From assembly GCF_000282195.1 (NCBI RefSeq), contig NZ_AKJT01000072.1, positions 62,001-126,000 on the forward strand: a DNA stretch of 64,000 bases, given 5' to 3'. This DNA is from Pseudomonas sp. GM18 (lineage in GTDB: Bacteria > Pseudomonadota > Gammaproteobacteria > Pseudomonadales > Pseudomonadaceae). The notes beneath the pieces are model-generated. The model had not been told where the DNA came from. It saw only the letters and a list, made by a program, of their open reading frames with translations, and searched no databases. The position numbers and the translations under genes are program-made. Of the stretch, positions 7,879 to 15,740 are shown piece after piece. Every line of letters begins with the position of its first letter. The first letter of the stretch is position 1.

Positions 7879-8502
7879 ATGTGTGGACGTTATGCCCTGT
7901 TTCGCTGGAACCCCGCCTTCGCGGCCCTGCCCGGATTTCCCGCCGATCAGCAGGCCCAGTGGAATATATCTCCCAACGATTCGGTGTTGATGCTGCGTGC
8001 CGGTGCAGACGGGCAGCGTGAGTTGGCCCGCGCCCGCTGGGGCCTGACGCCGCCATGGCTGACCGACCTGTCCCGCACGCCGGCCCATGCCCGCGCCGAA
8101 ACCGTTGCCGAACAACCGATGTTTCGTGAAGCCTTGCGCCTGCGTCGTTGCCTTCTGCCGGCCAATGGTTTTTACGAATGGCGTGGCACCACACGCAAAC
8201 GTCCGTACTGGCTGACGCCGGGGGAGGGCTCGACGCTGTACTTCGCGGCGATCTGGGAGGCGTATCCGGTGCAGGAGCAGGTATGGCTGAGTACGGCGGT
8301 GATCACCCAGCCTGCCTCGAGTCAGCGTCGGCCGCTGATTCTCGATGCGGCGGGGCAGGAAGCCTGGCTCAACCCCGAAACCCCGCTGCATGCCTTGCAG
8401 GCGCTGCTGGCCAGCGAGCCCGCGGCGCTGCGCGAGCGGGTGCTGGCGAACATGGTGAATGATCCGAAACTCAATGGGCCGGAGTGTTTGACTCCGGGTT
8501 GA
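7879..8502 (+). CDS. SRAP-family protein (YedK/HMCES-like), divergent active site
   Basis: A 207-residue SOS-response-associated peptidase family protein. Canonical members expose Cys2 after Met removal and form a thiazolidine crosslink with abasic sites in single-stranded DNA. Here MCGRYALF gives Cys2, and the family glutamate is present in NGFYEW (about residue 98). Two other canonical positions differ: the Asn of the NARxET motif is His (AHARAET, about residue 73), and the catalytic His of the HDRMP-like motif is absent (SSQRRPLIL). So AP-site crosslinking may be altered. No LexA box was identified upstream. It is the third gene of a short cluster of small genes and converges on the chemoreceptor gene. 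Confidence 0.85.
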   Translation: MCGRYALFRWNPAFAALPGFPADQQAQWNISPNDSVLMLRAGADGQRELARARWGLTPPWLTDLSRTPAHARAETVAEQPMFREALRLRRCLLPANGFYEWRGTTRKRPYWLTPGEGSTLYFAAIWEAYPVQEQVWLSTAVITQPASSQRRPLILDAAGQEAWLNPETPLHALQALLASEPAALRERVLANMVNDPKLNGPECLTPG

Positions 8503-8510
8503 GTACGTAA

Positions 8511-8616
8511 TGATCGTTCCCACGCTCTGCGTGGGAACGAATCCCGTGACGCTCTGCGTCACAGTGGACGCGGAGCGTCCATGGCTGCATTCCCACGCAG
8601 AGCGTGGGAACGATCA
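8511..8616. repeat. Multi-hairpin palindromic repeat, copy 1
   Basis: Bounded by TGATCGTTCCCACGC and its reverse complement. It contains four small hairpins: CCCACGCTCTGCGTGGG, GTGACGCTCTGCGTCAC, GGACGCGGAGCGTCC and CCCACGCAGAGCGTGGG. It lies between the convergent SRAP and chemoreceptor genes, where no classical terminator is seen. Orientation is the same as the copy at 29547. Confidence 0.92.
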
Positions 8617-8623
8617 TAGAACC

Positions 8624-10765
8624 CTAAACCTTGAACTGATTGATCAACCGCCGCTGCTGTTCCGCCAACTTGGTCAAATCCGCACTGGCCGCGCTCGATT
8701 CATCCGCGCCACCGGCCACTTCATTGGCCACTTGCCCGATGTTGATCACGTTGCGGTTGATGTCGTCGGCCACTGCGCTTTGTTCTTCGGCGGCGCTGGC
8801 GATCTGGGTGTTCATGTCGTTGATCACCGACACCGCCTGCGTAATGGTTTCCAGCGCTTCGGCCGCTTTCGCCGCGTGTTGCACGCTTTCGTCGGTACGG
8901 TTCTGACTGTCTTCCATGACCTGCACCACATCGCGGGTGCCCTGTTGCAATTGCTGGATCATGGTCTGGATTTCTTCCGTGGCCTTCTGGGTTTTCTGCG
9001 CCAGGTTGCGCACTTCATCGGCCACCACCGCAAAACCCCGACCCTGTTCACCAGCGCGCGCCGCTTCGATGGCCGCATTCAAGGCCAGCAGGTTGGTCTG
9101 CTCGGCGATACCGCGAATGGCGGTCAGGATCGCGTTGATGTTTTCGCTGTCCTTGGCCAGGGTCTGCACCACGCCGACGGCTTTGCCGATTTCGATGGCC
9201 AACACACCAATCGAATTCGACGTATCCCGGACGATTTGCATGCCTTGCGCCGCTGCCTGATCCGCATGGCTGGCAGCTTGCGCAGCCTGAGTGGCATTGC
9301 GCGCTACGTCCTGGGCGGTGGCGGTCATTTCGTGCACGGCGGTGGCGACTTGATCGATCTCGGCCATTTGTTTGTGCACGCCGATGTTGGTGCGAATGGC
9401 GATGTCGGCGGTGTGTTCCGACGAATCGCTGACGCTCTGCACCGACGTCACCACTTGCGTAATCATCGCCTGCAACTTGGCCAGGAAGGTGTTGAAGCCC
9501 TTGGCGATCGAGCCCAGTTCGTCGCTGCGGTCGCTGGTCAGACGGCGGGTCAGGTCGCCTTCGCCCTGGGCGATGTCATCGAGCATGGTCACCATCTGCT
9601 TCAGCGGCCGGGCAATGCCGTGGCCCACCAGCCAGATCACCAACAAACCAATGCCGGCGATCAGCAGGCCGACCATGGCCATGCCGAAGGTGTCGGACTT
9701 GCGCTGTGCATCCAGGTCACCCTGAAGTTTTTGCAGGTCGGCCATCACCGCGTTCAGCGGCAGTTGCAGCATCAAGGTCCAGCGGGCGTCGGTCTGGCCG
9801 ATGCCGAAGGGCAGGTACAACTCGATCCGGCCCTGGGCCTTGTCGACGGTGTAAGTCACTTCGCCGCGCTTGAGATTGGCCATGTTGGCAATCTGCTTGC
9901 TGTCGAGGATGTCGCTGACTTTTTCGCCGAATTTGCTCGGGTCTTTGGTGTAGGCGACGATTCGACCATTACCGCCGATCAGGGCCATTTCCCCGGCGCC
10001 GCTGTACAGTTTCTGATTCGCCCCCAGGAGCATTTCCTGGATGAAGTTCACCGACAGGTCGGCACCGACAATGCCCTGGAACGCGCCGTTGAGCATGATC
10101 GGTTCAATGAAGGACGCGAGCATGACGATCTTGTCGCCGACCTTGTAGGGCGCCGGATCGATCACGCAGGCTTTCTTGGTTTCCTTGGAGCACAGGTAGT
10201 ACTCGCTGGCGCGCACGCCGGTGGACAAGGTTTTCTGGTCGTCGACGTCCACCAGTTTGTCCAGGCCCAGGCTGCCGTCTTCGTTGCGGAACCACCACGG
10301 CAGGAAGCGCCCGTTGCTGGCGTCGATGCCGACCACTTGGGTGTCGACGTAGGCCGCATCGTTGTGGTCGAGGGCGTTTTTTTCCCAACCGATGTAGGTG
10401 CCGAGAATTTTCGGGTTCCGGGCGACGTTTTCCTTGATCAGGCTGATCAGTTGCTCACGGCTCAGACTCAGTTGCGGCTGGCCGTCGGTGCCGGGTGTGC
10501 CTATCAACGTATTGACCCGCACCAGACCGCCGGCAATCAGCAGCGGCGCTTCGAGTTCGCGCTGGATCTGGCTGACCTGGGTTTGCGCCAGCGACGTCAG
10601 GCGCTGTTCGATGACTTGCTCGAACTGCGCCTGAGTCCGTTGCTGGACCATGTCTTGGGTCCGGGCACCGGAAAACAGCGCGTACAGCACCAGGGCTGCG
10701 ACAACGCTGAGCACAATGGCGCCGGCCAGGGCGGCAACGGAAAACTGGATCGACTTGAATTTCAT
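8624..10765 (-). CDS. Methyl-accepting chemotaxis protein, dCache type
   Basis: A 713-residue chemoreceptor. Transmembrane helices lie at about residues 9-31 and 359-381, enclosing a periplasmic sensor of about 325 residues with the size and pattern of a double Cache domain (LGTYIGWE, WWFRNEDG, VGADLSVNFI). A HAMP domain follows (ARPLKQMV...), then the cytoplasmic signalling hairpin with the conserved tip IAEQTNLLALNAAIEAARAG. There is no C-terminal CheR-binding pentapeptide; the protein ends NQFKV. The start at 10765 has GGAG six bases upstream; the longer upstream reading is not needed. It resembles PA4633 by remembered context. The ligand is unknown. Confidence 0.93.
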   Translation of the reverse strand: MKFKSIQFSVAALAGAIVLSVVAALVLYALFSGARTQDMVQQRTQAQFEQVIEQRLTSLAQTQVSQIQRELEAPLLIAGGLVRVNTLIGTPGTDGQPQLSLSREQLISLIKENVARNPKILGTYIGWEKNALDHNDAAYVDTQVVGIDASNGRFLPWWFRNEDGSLGLDKLVDVDDQKTLSTGVRASEYYLCSKETKKACVIDPAPYKVGDKIVMLASFIEPIMLNGAFQGIVGADLSVNFIQEMLLGANQKLYSGAGEMALIGGNGRIVAYTKDPSKFGEKVSDILDSKQIANMANLKRGEVTYTVDKAQGRIELYLPFGIGQTDARWTLMLQLPLNAVMADLQKLQGDLDAQRKSDTFGMAMVGLLIAGIGLLVIWLVGHGIARPLKQMVTMLDDIAQGEGDLTRRLTSDRSDELGSIAKGFNTFLAKLQAMITQVVTSVQSVSDSSEHTADIAIRTNIGVHKQMAEIDQVATAVHEMTATAQDVARNATQAAQAASHADQAAAQGMQIVRDTSNSIGVLAIEIGKAVGVVQTLAKDSENINAILTAIRGIAEQTNLLALNAAIEAARAGEQGRGFAVVADEVRNLAQKTQKATEEIQTMIQQLQQGTRDVVQVMEDSQNRTDESVQHAAKAAEALETITQAVSVINDMNTQIASAAEEQSAVADDINRNVINIGQVANEVAGGADESSAASADLTKLAEQQRRLINQFKV

Positions 10766-11040
10766 GGGTGCTCCGCACGCAAGAGGACGTCTGCAGAGCT
10801 GTATCGGCACTGGGGCGGTGGGGCATGAGCCAGGTGTAACGAATTGGCTGTTTTAGAGTGCTGGATGTCGTAAATGAATCATTGCTGACCGTGATCGGCC
10901 CGGGGCGGGCAATGTTGTGTGAATTTTTTCCTACGGTGATCGGGGATTTGTCTGAAATGTACGTGCTACACGTCTGTTGTATCTGGCGCCGATACAAATC
11001 CCCACCTAGGATACGCCGCATGTTTCCAGGGAGCTTCTTG

Positions 11041-11856
11041 ATGAGTAAGACATTGGTTTTGTGTGCACTGAGTGCAAGTCTGCTGCTTGCCGGTTGTCAG
11101 TCGGTCAACACCACCAACGGTGGCGCTGTGGGCGTTGAGCGCACGCAATACATGTTCAGTATGTTGTCGACCTCCGAGGTCAACCAGATGTACGCCCAGT
11201 CTTATCAACAGACAATCGGGGAGGCGAGCACCAAAGGCGTGCTGGACAAATCCAGTAACAACGCCAAGCGCGTCCAGGCGATCTCCAATCGCCTGATTGC
11301 CCAGGCACCCGTGTTTCGTCCGGATTCGGCCCAGTGGCAATGGGAAGTGAACCTGATCAAGAGCGACGAGCTGAATGCCTCCTGCGGGCCTGGCGGCAAG
11401 ATCATTTTCTACTCCGGGCTGATCGACACCCTGCAACTCACTGACGACGAAATCGCCGCCATCATCGGCCATGAAATCGCTCACGCCTTGCGCGAGCACA
11501 GTCGTGAAGCGATGTCCAGGGCTTACGGTCTCGAAATGGCCAAGCAGGGCGCCGGTGCGTTGCTCGGTCTGGGGCAGGACAGCCTGGCCCTGGCGGACAC
11601 CGTGGCCAAATACGGCATGACTTTGCCCAACAGTCGCGAGAACGAAAACGAAGCCGACTTGATCGGCCTCGAACTGGCCGCCCGCGCCGGTTACAACCCG
11701 AACTCTGCAATCACCCTGTGGAACAAAATGAGCAAAGCCTCGGAAGGCGCACCGCCAGAGTTCTTGAGCACTCACCCGGCGTCGGCCAGTCGGATTGCGT
11801 CGTTGCAGGCGGCGATTCCGAAGGTTATGCCGCTTTACAACAGCGCCAAGAAATGA
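11041..11856 (+). CDS. M48-family metallopeptidase lipoprotein
   Basis: A 271-residue zinc peptidase of the M48 (Oma1/BepA/LoiP-like) type, probably anchored to the outer membrane facing the periplasm. The signal peptide ends in lipobox LAGC with Cys19. The zinc site is HEIAH at 144-148 with the third ligand Glu202 in the ExxAD motif (ENEAD). Such enzymes take part in outer-membrane protein quality control; the specific substrate is unknown. GGGAG precedes the ATG at 11041; in-frame starts upstream would spoil the signal peptide. It has its own upstream region and converges on the TMEM165 gene. Confidence 0.92.
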   Translation: MSKTLVLCALSASLLLAGCQSVNTTNGGAVGVERTQYMFSMLSTSEVNQMYAQSYQQTIGEASTKGVLDKSSNNAKRVQAISNRLIAQAPVFRPDSAQWQWEVNLIKSDELNASCGPGGKIIFYSGLIDTLQLTDDEIAAIIGHEIAHALREHSREAMSRAYGLEMAKQGAGALLGLGQDSLALADTVAKYGMTLPNSRENENEADLIGLELAARAGYNPNSAITLWNKMSKASEGAPPEFLSTHPASASRIASLQAAIPKVMPLYNSAKK

Positions 11857-11876
11857 GCTGCAAGCTGCAAGTTAAG

Positions 11877-11989
11877 TGATCGTTCCCACGCTCTGCGTGG
11901 GAACGCCGCCATGGGCGCTCCGCGTCCGCTTTAACGTCGTGACGCGGAGCGTCACCGGATGCATTCCCACGCAGAGCGTGGGAATGATC
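11877..11989. repeat. Multi-hairpin palindromic repeat, copy 2
   Basis: Same family as the copy at 8511 but inverted: after the first CCCACGC hairpin comes the GGxCGC hairpin and then the GTGACGC hairpin. It lies between the convergent M48 peptidase and TMEM165-family genes. Confidence 0.92.
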
Positions 11990-12000
11990 GGGTTATCGTG

Positions 12001-12588
12001 TCAAACCCACCCACTGCTCTGCATCGCCTTGTACACTGCGACAATCGCCAGGATGAAGAACGCCGACGCCGCCAGGCGACGGATCAGGGTCAGGGGCAGT
12101 TTTTCCGCGGCAAAGTTACCCGCCAGTACCACCGGCACGTTGGCAATCAACATCCCGGCGGTGGTGCCGAGGATCACCAGCCAGAGATCCGGGTATTGAG
12201 CGGCGAGCATCACGGTCGCGACTTGGGTCTTGTCGCCCATCTCTGCGAGGAAGAACGCAATCAGCGTGGTCAGGAACGGCCCGAACTTGCGGGCGGTGCT
12301 GGCTTCGTCTTCGTCCATCTTGTCCGGCACCAACGTCCACAGCGCGGTGGCGGCGAAGCTCGCGGCGAGGATCCAGTGCAGCGTCGCATTCGAGAAGAAA
12401 CTGCCAAACCAGGCGCCTACCGCACCGGCCGCCGCGTGGTTGGCCAGGGTCGCGGCGACGATGCCGGCGATGATCGGCCAGGGTTTGCGAAAGCGTGCCG
12501 CGAGAATGAGCGCGAGCAGTTGCGTCTTGTCGCCGATTTCGGCCAAGGCAACGATTGCGGTGGGAACGAGTAGAGAGTCCAGCATCAT
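12001..12588 (-). CDS. TMEM165/GDT1 (UPF0016) family manganese exporter
   Basis: A 195-residue inner-membrane protein with six predicted helices in two homologous halves. Each half has the family signature E-x-G-D-K-T: AEIGDKT with Glu17 and AEMGDKT with Glu116. Bacterial members (for example MneA-type proteins) export manganese. The ATG at 12588 has AGGA eight bases upstream; a second ATG at 12585 is adjacent. The frame stays open 228 bases further upstream, but that stretch is the riboswitch leader, so the extended reading is rejected. The leader predicts induction by manganese, which agrees with an exporter. Confidence 0.92.
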   Translation of the reverse strand: MMLDSLLVPTAIVALAEIGDKTQLLALILAARFRKPWPIIAGIVAATLANHAAAGAVGAWFGSFFSNATLHWILAASFAATALWTLVPDKMDEDEASTARKFGPFLTTLIAFFLAEMGDKTQVATVMLAAQYPDLWLVILGTTAGMLIANVPVVLAGNFAAEKLPLTLIRRLAASAFFILAIVAVYKAMQSSGWV

Positions 12589-12658
12589 CAGGGTTTTCCT
12601 AAGGGGCGGGTCGACACGGCTATGACACGTACAGCCTTCCCGCCCCGGGTAAGGTGTT

Positions 12659-12795
12659 CGTGTCATAGGTCTTGTCAAACCCTGCGATCCGTCTGGTGCG
12701 GACGCTTGGGTCGCATACGCCATGGTCTGAGGACCAAGTATGTTGACGTATGCCGGACGAGCATGGCGCTCGTGGGAGACTACTCCCCTAGGACG
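12659..12795 (-). promoter_or_regulatory. yybP-ykoY manganese riboswitch aptamer
   Basis: On the minus strand the leader of the TMEM165 gene contains the two conserved internal-loop signatures of this class: AGGGGAGTAG (12789-12780) and ACGTCAACATACTT (12749-12736). The closing helix P1 pairs GTCCTAGG with CCTATGAC with one mismatch. Downstream, CTATGACACG (12668-12659) can instead pair perfectly with CGTGTCATAG (12629-12620), and GGGGCGGG (12646-12639) with CCCGCCCC (12610-12603), just before the ribosome site. These alternatives form a plausible expression platform. Confidence 0.92.
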
Positions 12796-12852
12796 GAGCG
12801 GATTCTGCCTAGGCAAATCCGATTGGGCAAGCCCTCTTTTGCAAAAGCGTTT

Positions 12853-13851
12853 TCAGCCGCGCTTGGCCCGGTAGATTCGGAAACCCTGGCCTTCAGCTTT
12901 GATTGCGCACACGCCCAAGTGCTCTTCGATCAGTGGTTGATACTTCAGGAAGCTGTTCGCGACCAGCCGCAGTTCGCCGCCGTTTTTCAGATGTTTGGCC
13001 GCTTTTCGCAGCAAGTTCTCTGTGGCGAAGTAGTCGGTGTGTACGCCGACATGGAACGGTGGATTGCTCAGAATCGCGCTCAAACCCATGGGCGCGGCAT
13101 CGATGCCGTCACCGGTCATCACTTCCGCTTCCAGACCGTTGGCGGCCAGGGTCAGGCGACTGCTGGCGGCGGCAAACGCGTCGACATCGAGCAGGGTGAC
13201 CTGGTTGTGCGGGTAACGTCGCTTGACCGCCGCCCCCAACACGCCTGCGCCGCAACCGAAGTCCAGCAAGTGGCCGCTAGGCAGTTTGTCCAGATGCTCC
13301 AGCAACAGGGCACTGCCGCGATCCAGTCGACCATGGCTGAACACGCCTGGCAGGCTGATGACTTTCAACGGCCCTTCGGCCAATGGCAGTTCATAGGTCT
13401 GGGCCAGGCTTTCCAGCGATTTGGCTTCTGGCGCATTGGCCACGGTGACCTGCCAGAGCTGGCAATGCCGTGCGCTGTCGAGCTTGCGTGGTTTGCCGAA
13501 GGGGTTCAACTGCTTGGTCGCGCCTTCGATGCCGCTGCGTTTTTCGCCGACCAGATACAACTCACGACCGGCCAGACGAGAGGCGAGGGCGTTGAGGAGG
13601 TAGTCGGTCAGGTCCTTGGATTTGGGCAGAAACACCACGGCGCTGTCGAATTTGCGCTCGGGCGCATTCACGCCAAAATGGCTGCGCTCGGCGAAACGGG
13701 CGTCCAGTGCTGCTTGATCGCCGGCGTGCCAGCACCAGCCGTGGGCATCGGGCAAGCGACCCAGCAAGTCGTCGGCGGGCAAACCGGCCAGCAGCACCGA
13801 ACCCTGGAACAACTCGGCCTGACGAAGCAGTACTTCACTGCGCGGATCCAT
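12853..13851 (-). CDS. rsmC: 16S rRNA (guanine1207-N2)-methyltransferase
   Basis: A 332-residue S-adenosylmethionine-dependent methyltransferase that modifies G1207 of 16S rRNA in the 30S subunit. RsmC has two related methyltransferase halves, the N-terminal one degenerate. The SAM-binding motif LLDFGCGAGVLG lies at about 195-206, and the catalytic NPPFH at 263-267 is the RsmC/RsmD-type motif for exocyclic amines. Length is typical. The gene reads towards the exporter riboswitch leader and follows hprA, 33 bases away on the same strand, so the two may be co-transcribed. Confidence 0.94.
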   Translation of the reverse strand: MDPRSEVLLRQAELFQGSVLLAGLPADDLLGRLPDAHGWCWHAGDQAALDARFAERSHFGVNAPERKFDSAVVFLPKSKDLTDYLLNALASRLAGRELYLVGEKRSGIEGATKQLNPFGKPRKLDSARHCQLWQVTVANAPEAKSLESLAQTYELPLAEGPLKVISLPGVFSHGRLDRGSALLLEHLDKLPSGHLLDFGCGAGVLGAAVKRRYPHNQVTLLDVDAFAAASSRLTLAANGLEAEVMTGDGIDAAPMGLSAILSNPPFHVGVHTDYFATENLLRKAAKHLKNGGELRLVANSFLKYQPLIEEHLGVCAIKAEGQGFRIYRAKRG

Positions 13852-13884
13852 ACTCTGCTCCTTGAAAAAAAGTGCCGCAGTTTA

Positions 13885-14850
13885 TCAACTGACGACCCGC
13901 AGCGCTTTACCGCTGAAGTAAGCCTGAGCGTTTTCCGTCAACTGGCCAACGATTCGCTGCCGCGCCTCGCGGCTACCCCAGGCGTTGTGCGGGGTGACGA
14001 TCAGCCGTGGAATGTCCTGGGCCAGCAGTGGATTGCCCGCAGTCGGTGGTTCGACACTCAACACGTCGGTGGCCGCGCCGCCCAGATGGCCGTTGCGCAG
14101 GGCATCGGCCAATGCTTGTTCGTCAATCAAACCGCCGCGCGCGGTGTTGACCACGAAGGCACCGGGTTTCATCGAGGCCAGTTCACGGGCGCCAATGAAG
14201 TGGCGGGTGTGTTCGTTGAGCGGGCAGTGCAGGGTCAGGGCGTCGATTTGCGGCAGCAGTTCATTCAATGGCAAGCGATCCGGGCGGGCAGGGCGGCCCG
14301 GAATCTGCCCCAACAAGACGCGCATGCCGAACGCTTCGGCCAGCCGCGCGACGGCGCCGCCCAGTTCACCGTGACCCAGCAGACCGAGGGTTTTGCCTTC
14401 GAGTTCGACGATCGGGTAATCCAGCAGGCAGAACTGTTTCGCCTGCTGCCAGCGACCTTCGGCGACGGCTTTTTGATAGTCAGCCAGGCGCGTCGCCAGG
14501 TTCAGCAACAACATGATCGTGTGCTGAGCCACTGACGGCGTGCCGTAACCCTGGCAATTGCAAACGGTGATCCCATGGGCGCGGGCGGCGGCCAGGTCGA
14601 CGTTGTTGGTGCCGGTGGCGGTAATCAGAATCAGCTTCAACTCGGGGCTGGCCGCCATGGCCGCCGCATCGATCAGGATTTTATTGGTGATGGCGACAGT
14701 GGCGCCTTTGAGGCGTTCGATCACCTGCGCAGGCGTGGTCTGGGCGAACAGCTGCAAGTCGCTGAAGCACTCGCGTAGTGGGCTGAGGTCGAGATCGCCG
14801 AGGTCCAGGGACGGATGGTCGAGGAAAACGGCGCGGCGAGTGTTCGTCAT
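13885..14850 (-). CDS. hprA: D-2-hydroxyacid dehydrogenase (glycerate dehydrogenase)
   Basis: A 321-residue NAD(P)-dependent enzyme of the D-isomer-specific 2-hydroxyacid dehydrogenase family; the best match is hydroxypyruvate reductase/glycerate dehydrogenase, acting in serine and glyoxylate metabolism. The Rossmann motif is GHGELGG in the middle of the protein, the substrate-binding Arg is in NTARGGLID, and the catalytic His is in VTPHNAWGS near the C-terminus. The ATG at 14850 is chosen over an adjacent TTG; AAAGG lies upstream of both. It is divergent from the LysE-type gene. Confidence 0.88.
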   Translation of the reverse strand: MTNTRRAVFLDHPSLDLGDLDLSPLRECFSDLQLFAQTTPAQVIERLKGATVAITNKILIDAAAMAASPELKLILITATGTNNVDLAAARAHGITVCNCQGYGTPSVAQHTIMLLLNLATRLADYQKAVAEGRWQQAKQFCLLDYPIVELEGKTLGLLGHGELGGAVARLAEAFGMRVLLGQIPGRPARPDRLPLNELLPQIDALTLHCPLNEHTRHFIGARELASMKPGAFVVNTARGGLIDEQALADALRNGHLGGAATDVLSVEPPTAGNPLLAQDIPRLIVTPHNAWGSREARQRIVGQLTENAQAYFSGKALRVVS

Positions 14851-14941
14851 CAACTGTACCTTTTGTGCATTGAACTGAAGGCGTAATCTGCCGAGCCTAC
14901 CAGATGAAACAAACAGTTACGCTTGGCCAAAAGGAGCCCCC

Positions 14942-15571
14942 ATGTACTGGACAGAGTTCTTGACCGTTGCCCTGATTCACCTGCTGGCTGTCGCCAGCCC
15001 CGGCCCGGATTTCGCCGTGGTGGTTCGTGAGAGCGTGACCCATGGGCGCCGTGCCGGGACCTGGACGGCGTTGGGCGTTGGCTCAGCGATTTTCCTGCAC
15101 GTCGGCTATTCGCTGTTGGGGATCGGGCTGATCGTGTCCCAGTCGATCGTGCTGTTCAACGCCTTGAAATGGGCCGCTGCCGCGTACCTGCTGTATATCG
15201 GCTTCAAGGCCTTGCGTGCGCAACCAGCCCCGCCTGCGGCTGACGACCTGCATCAGGAAGCCGGCGAACGCACCGCGCGGGGCGCCTTCACTTCAGGATT
15301 CGTGACCAATGGCCTGAACCCGAAAGCCACGCTGTTTTTCCTGTCGCTGTTCACCGTGGTGATCAACCCGCACACACCGCTGGCGGTACAGGCCGGTTAC
15401 GGGATCTATCTGGCAGCGGCAACGGCTATCTGGTTTTGCCTGGTGGCGATGCTGTTCAGTCAACAACGCGTGCGCGCCGGATTTGCCCGCATGGGCCACT
15501 GGTTCGACCGGACCATGGGCGCGGTGCTGATCGCCATCGGCGTGAAACTCGCGTTCACCGAGATGCATTGA
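14942..15571 (+). CDS. LysE/RhtB-family amino acid exporter
   Basis: A 209-residue inner-membrane protein with about six helices and the RhtB/LysE family N-terminus (HLLAVASPGPDFAVVVRES, residues 13-31, with the conserved PGPD). The second half has the family segment NGLNPKATLFFLSLF. Members export amino acids such as homoserine, threonine or lysine; the substrate here cannot be told. A strong AAGGAG site precedes the ATG. No neighbouring LysG-type regulator is seen. Confidence 0.9.
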   Translation: MYWTEFLTVALIHLLAVASPGPDFAVVVRESVTHGRRAGTWTALGVGSAIFLHVGYSLLGIGLIVSQSIVLFNALKWAAAAYLLYIGFKALRAQPAPPAADDLHQEAGERTARGAFTSGFVTNGLNPKATLFFLSLFTVVINPHTPLAVQAGYGIYLAAATAIWFCLVAMLFSQQRVRAGFARMGHWFDRTMGAVLIAIGVKLAFTEMH

Positions 15572-15740
15572 TTTCTCCCTACAGTTCACATGATGGATCA
15601 CGAACTCCTGCAAATGCTGGCTCAAAGCTAGCATTTGTACGGCTCTGCAAATCATACCTTTGGCTGATTTGACTGGCGTTCAAGGCCTCTAGAGTGCTTA
15701 GCTTTAGCAGCCAAGACTGTGCAGTCAAAAAGGGACTCTT

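Noticed and set aside
8511..8616. CRISPR array or integron-like attachment site
   Set aside because: The repeat units are palindromic hairpins without regular spacers, and no cas or integrase gene is present.
8510..10828. 772-codon open frame opposite the chemoreceptor gene
   Set aside because: It begins inside a palindromic repeat and mirrors the chemoreceptor frame; the product is rich in His, Gln and Arg and matches no family.
11876..12199. Small proteins starting MIVPTLCVG and ending in SHAERGND, read from the palindromic repeats
   Set aside because: Similar frames appear at every copy of the repeat in either orientation; they are translations of a palindrome, not genes.
12589..12816. 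N-terminal extension of the TMEM165 protein
   Set aside because: The frame is open, but the sequence is the riboswitch, and the family starts at the ATG at 12588 with a proper ribosome site.
12622..14535. 637-codon open frame opposite rsmC and hprA
   Set aside because: It spans two well-supported genes on the other strand and part of the riboswitch leader.
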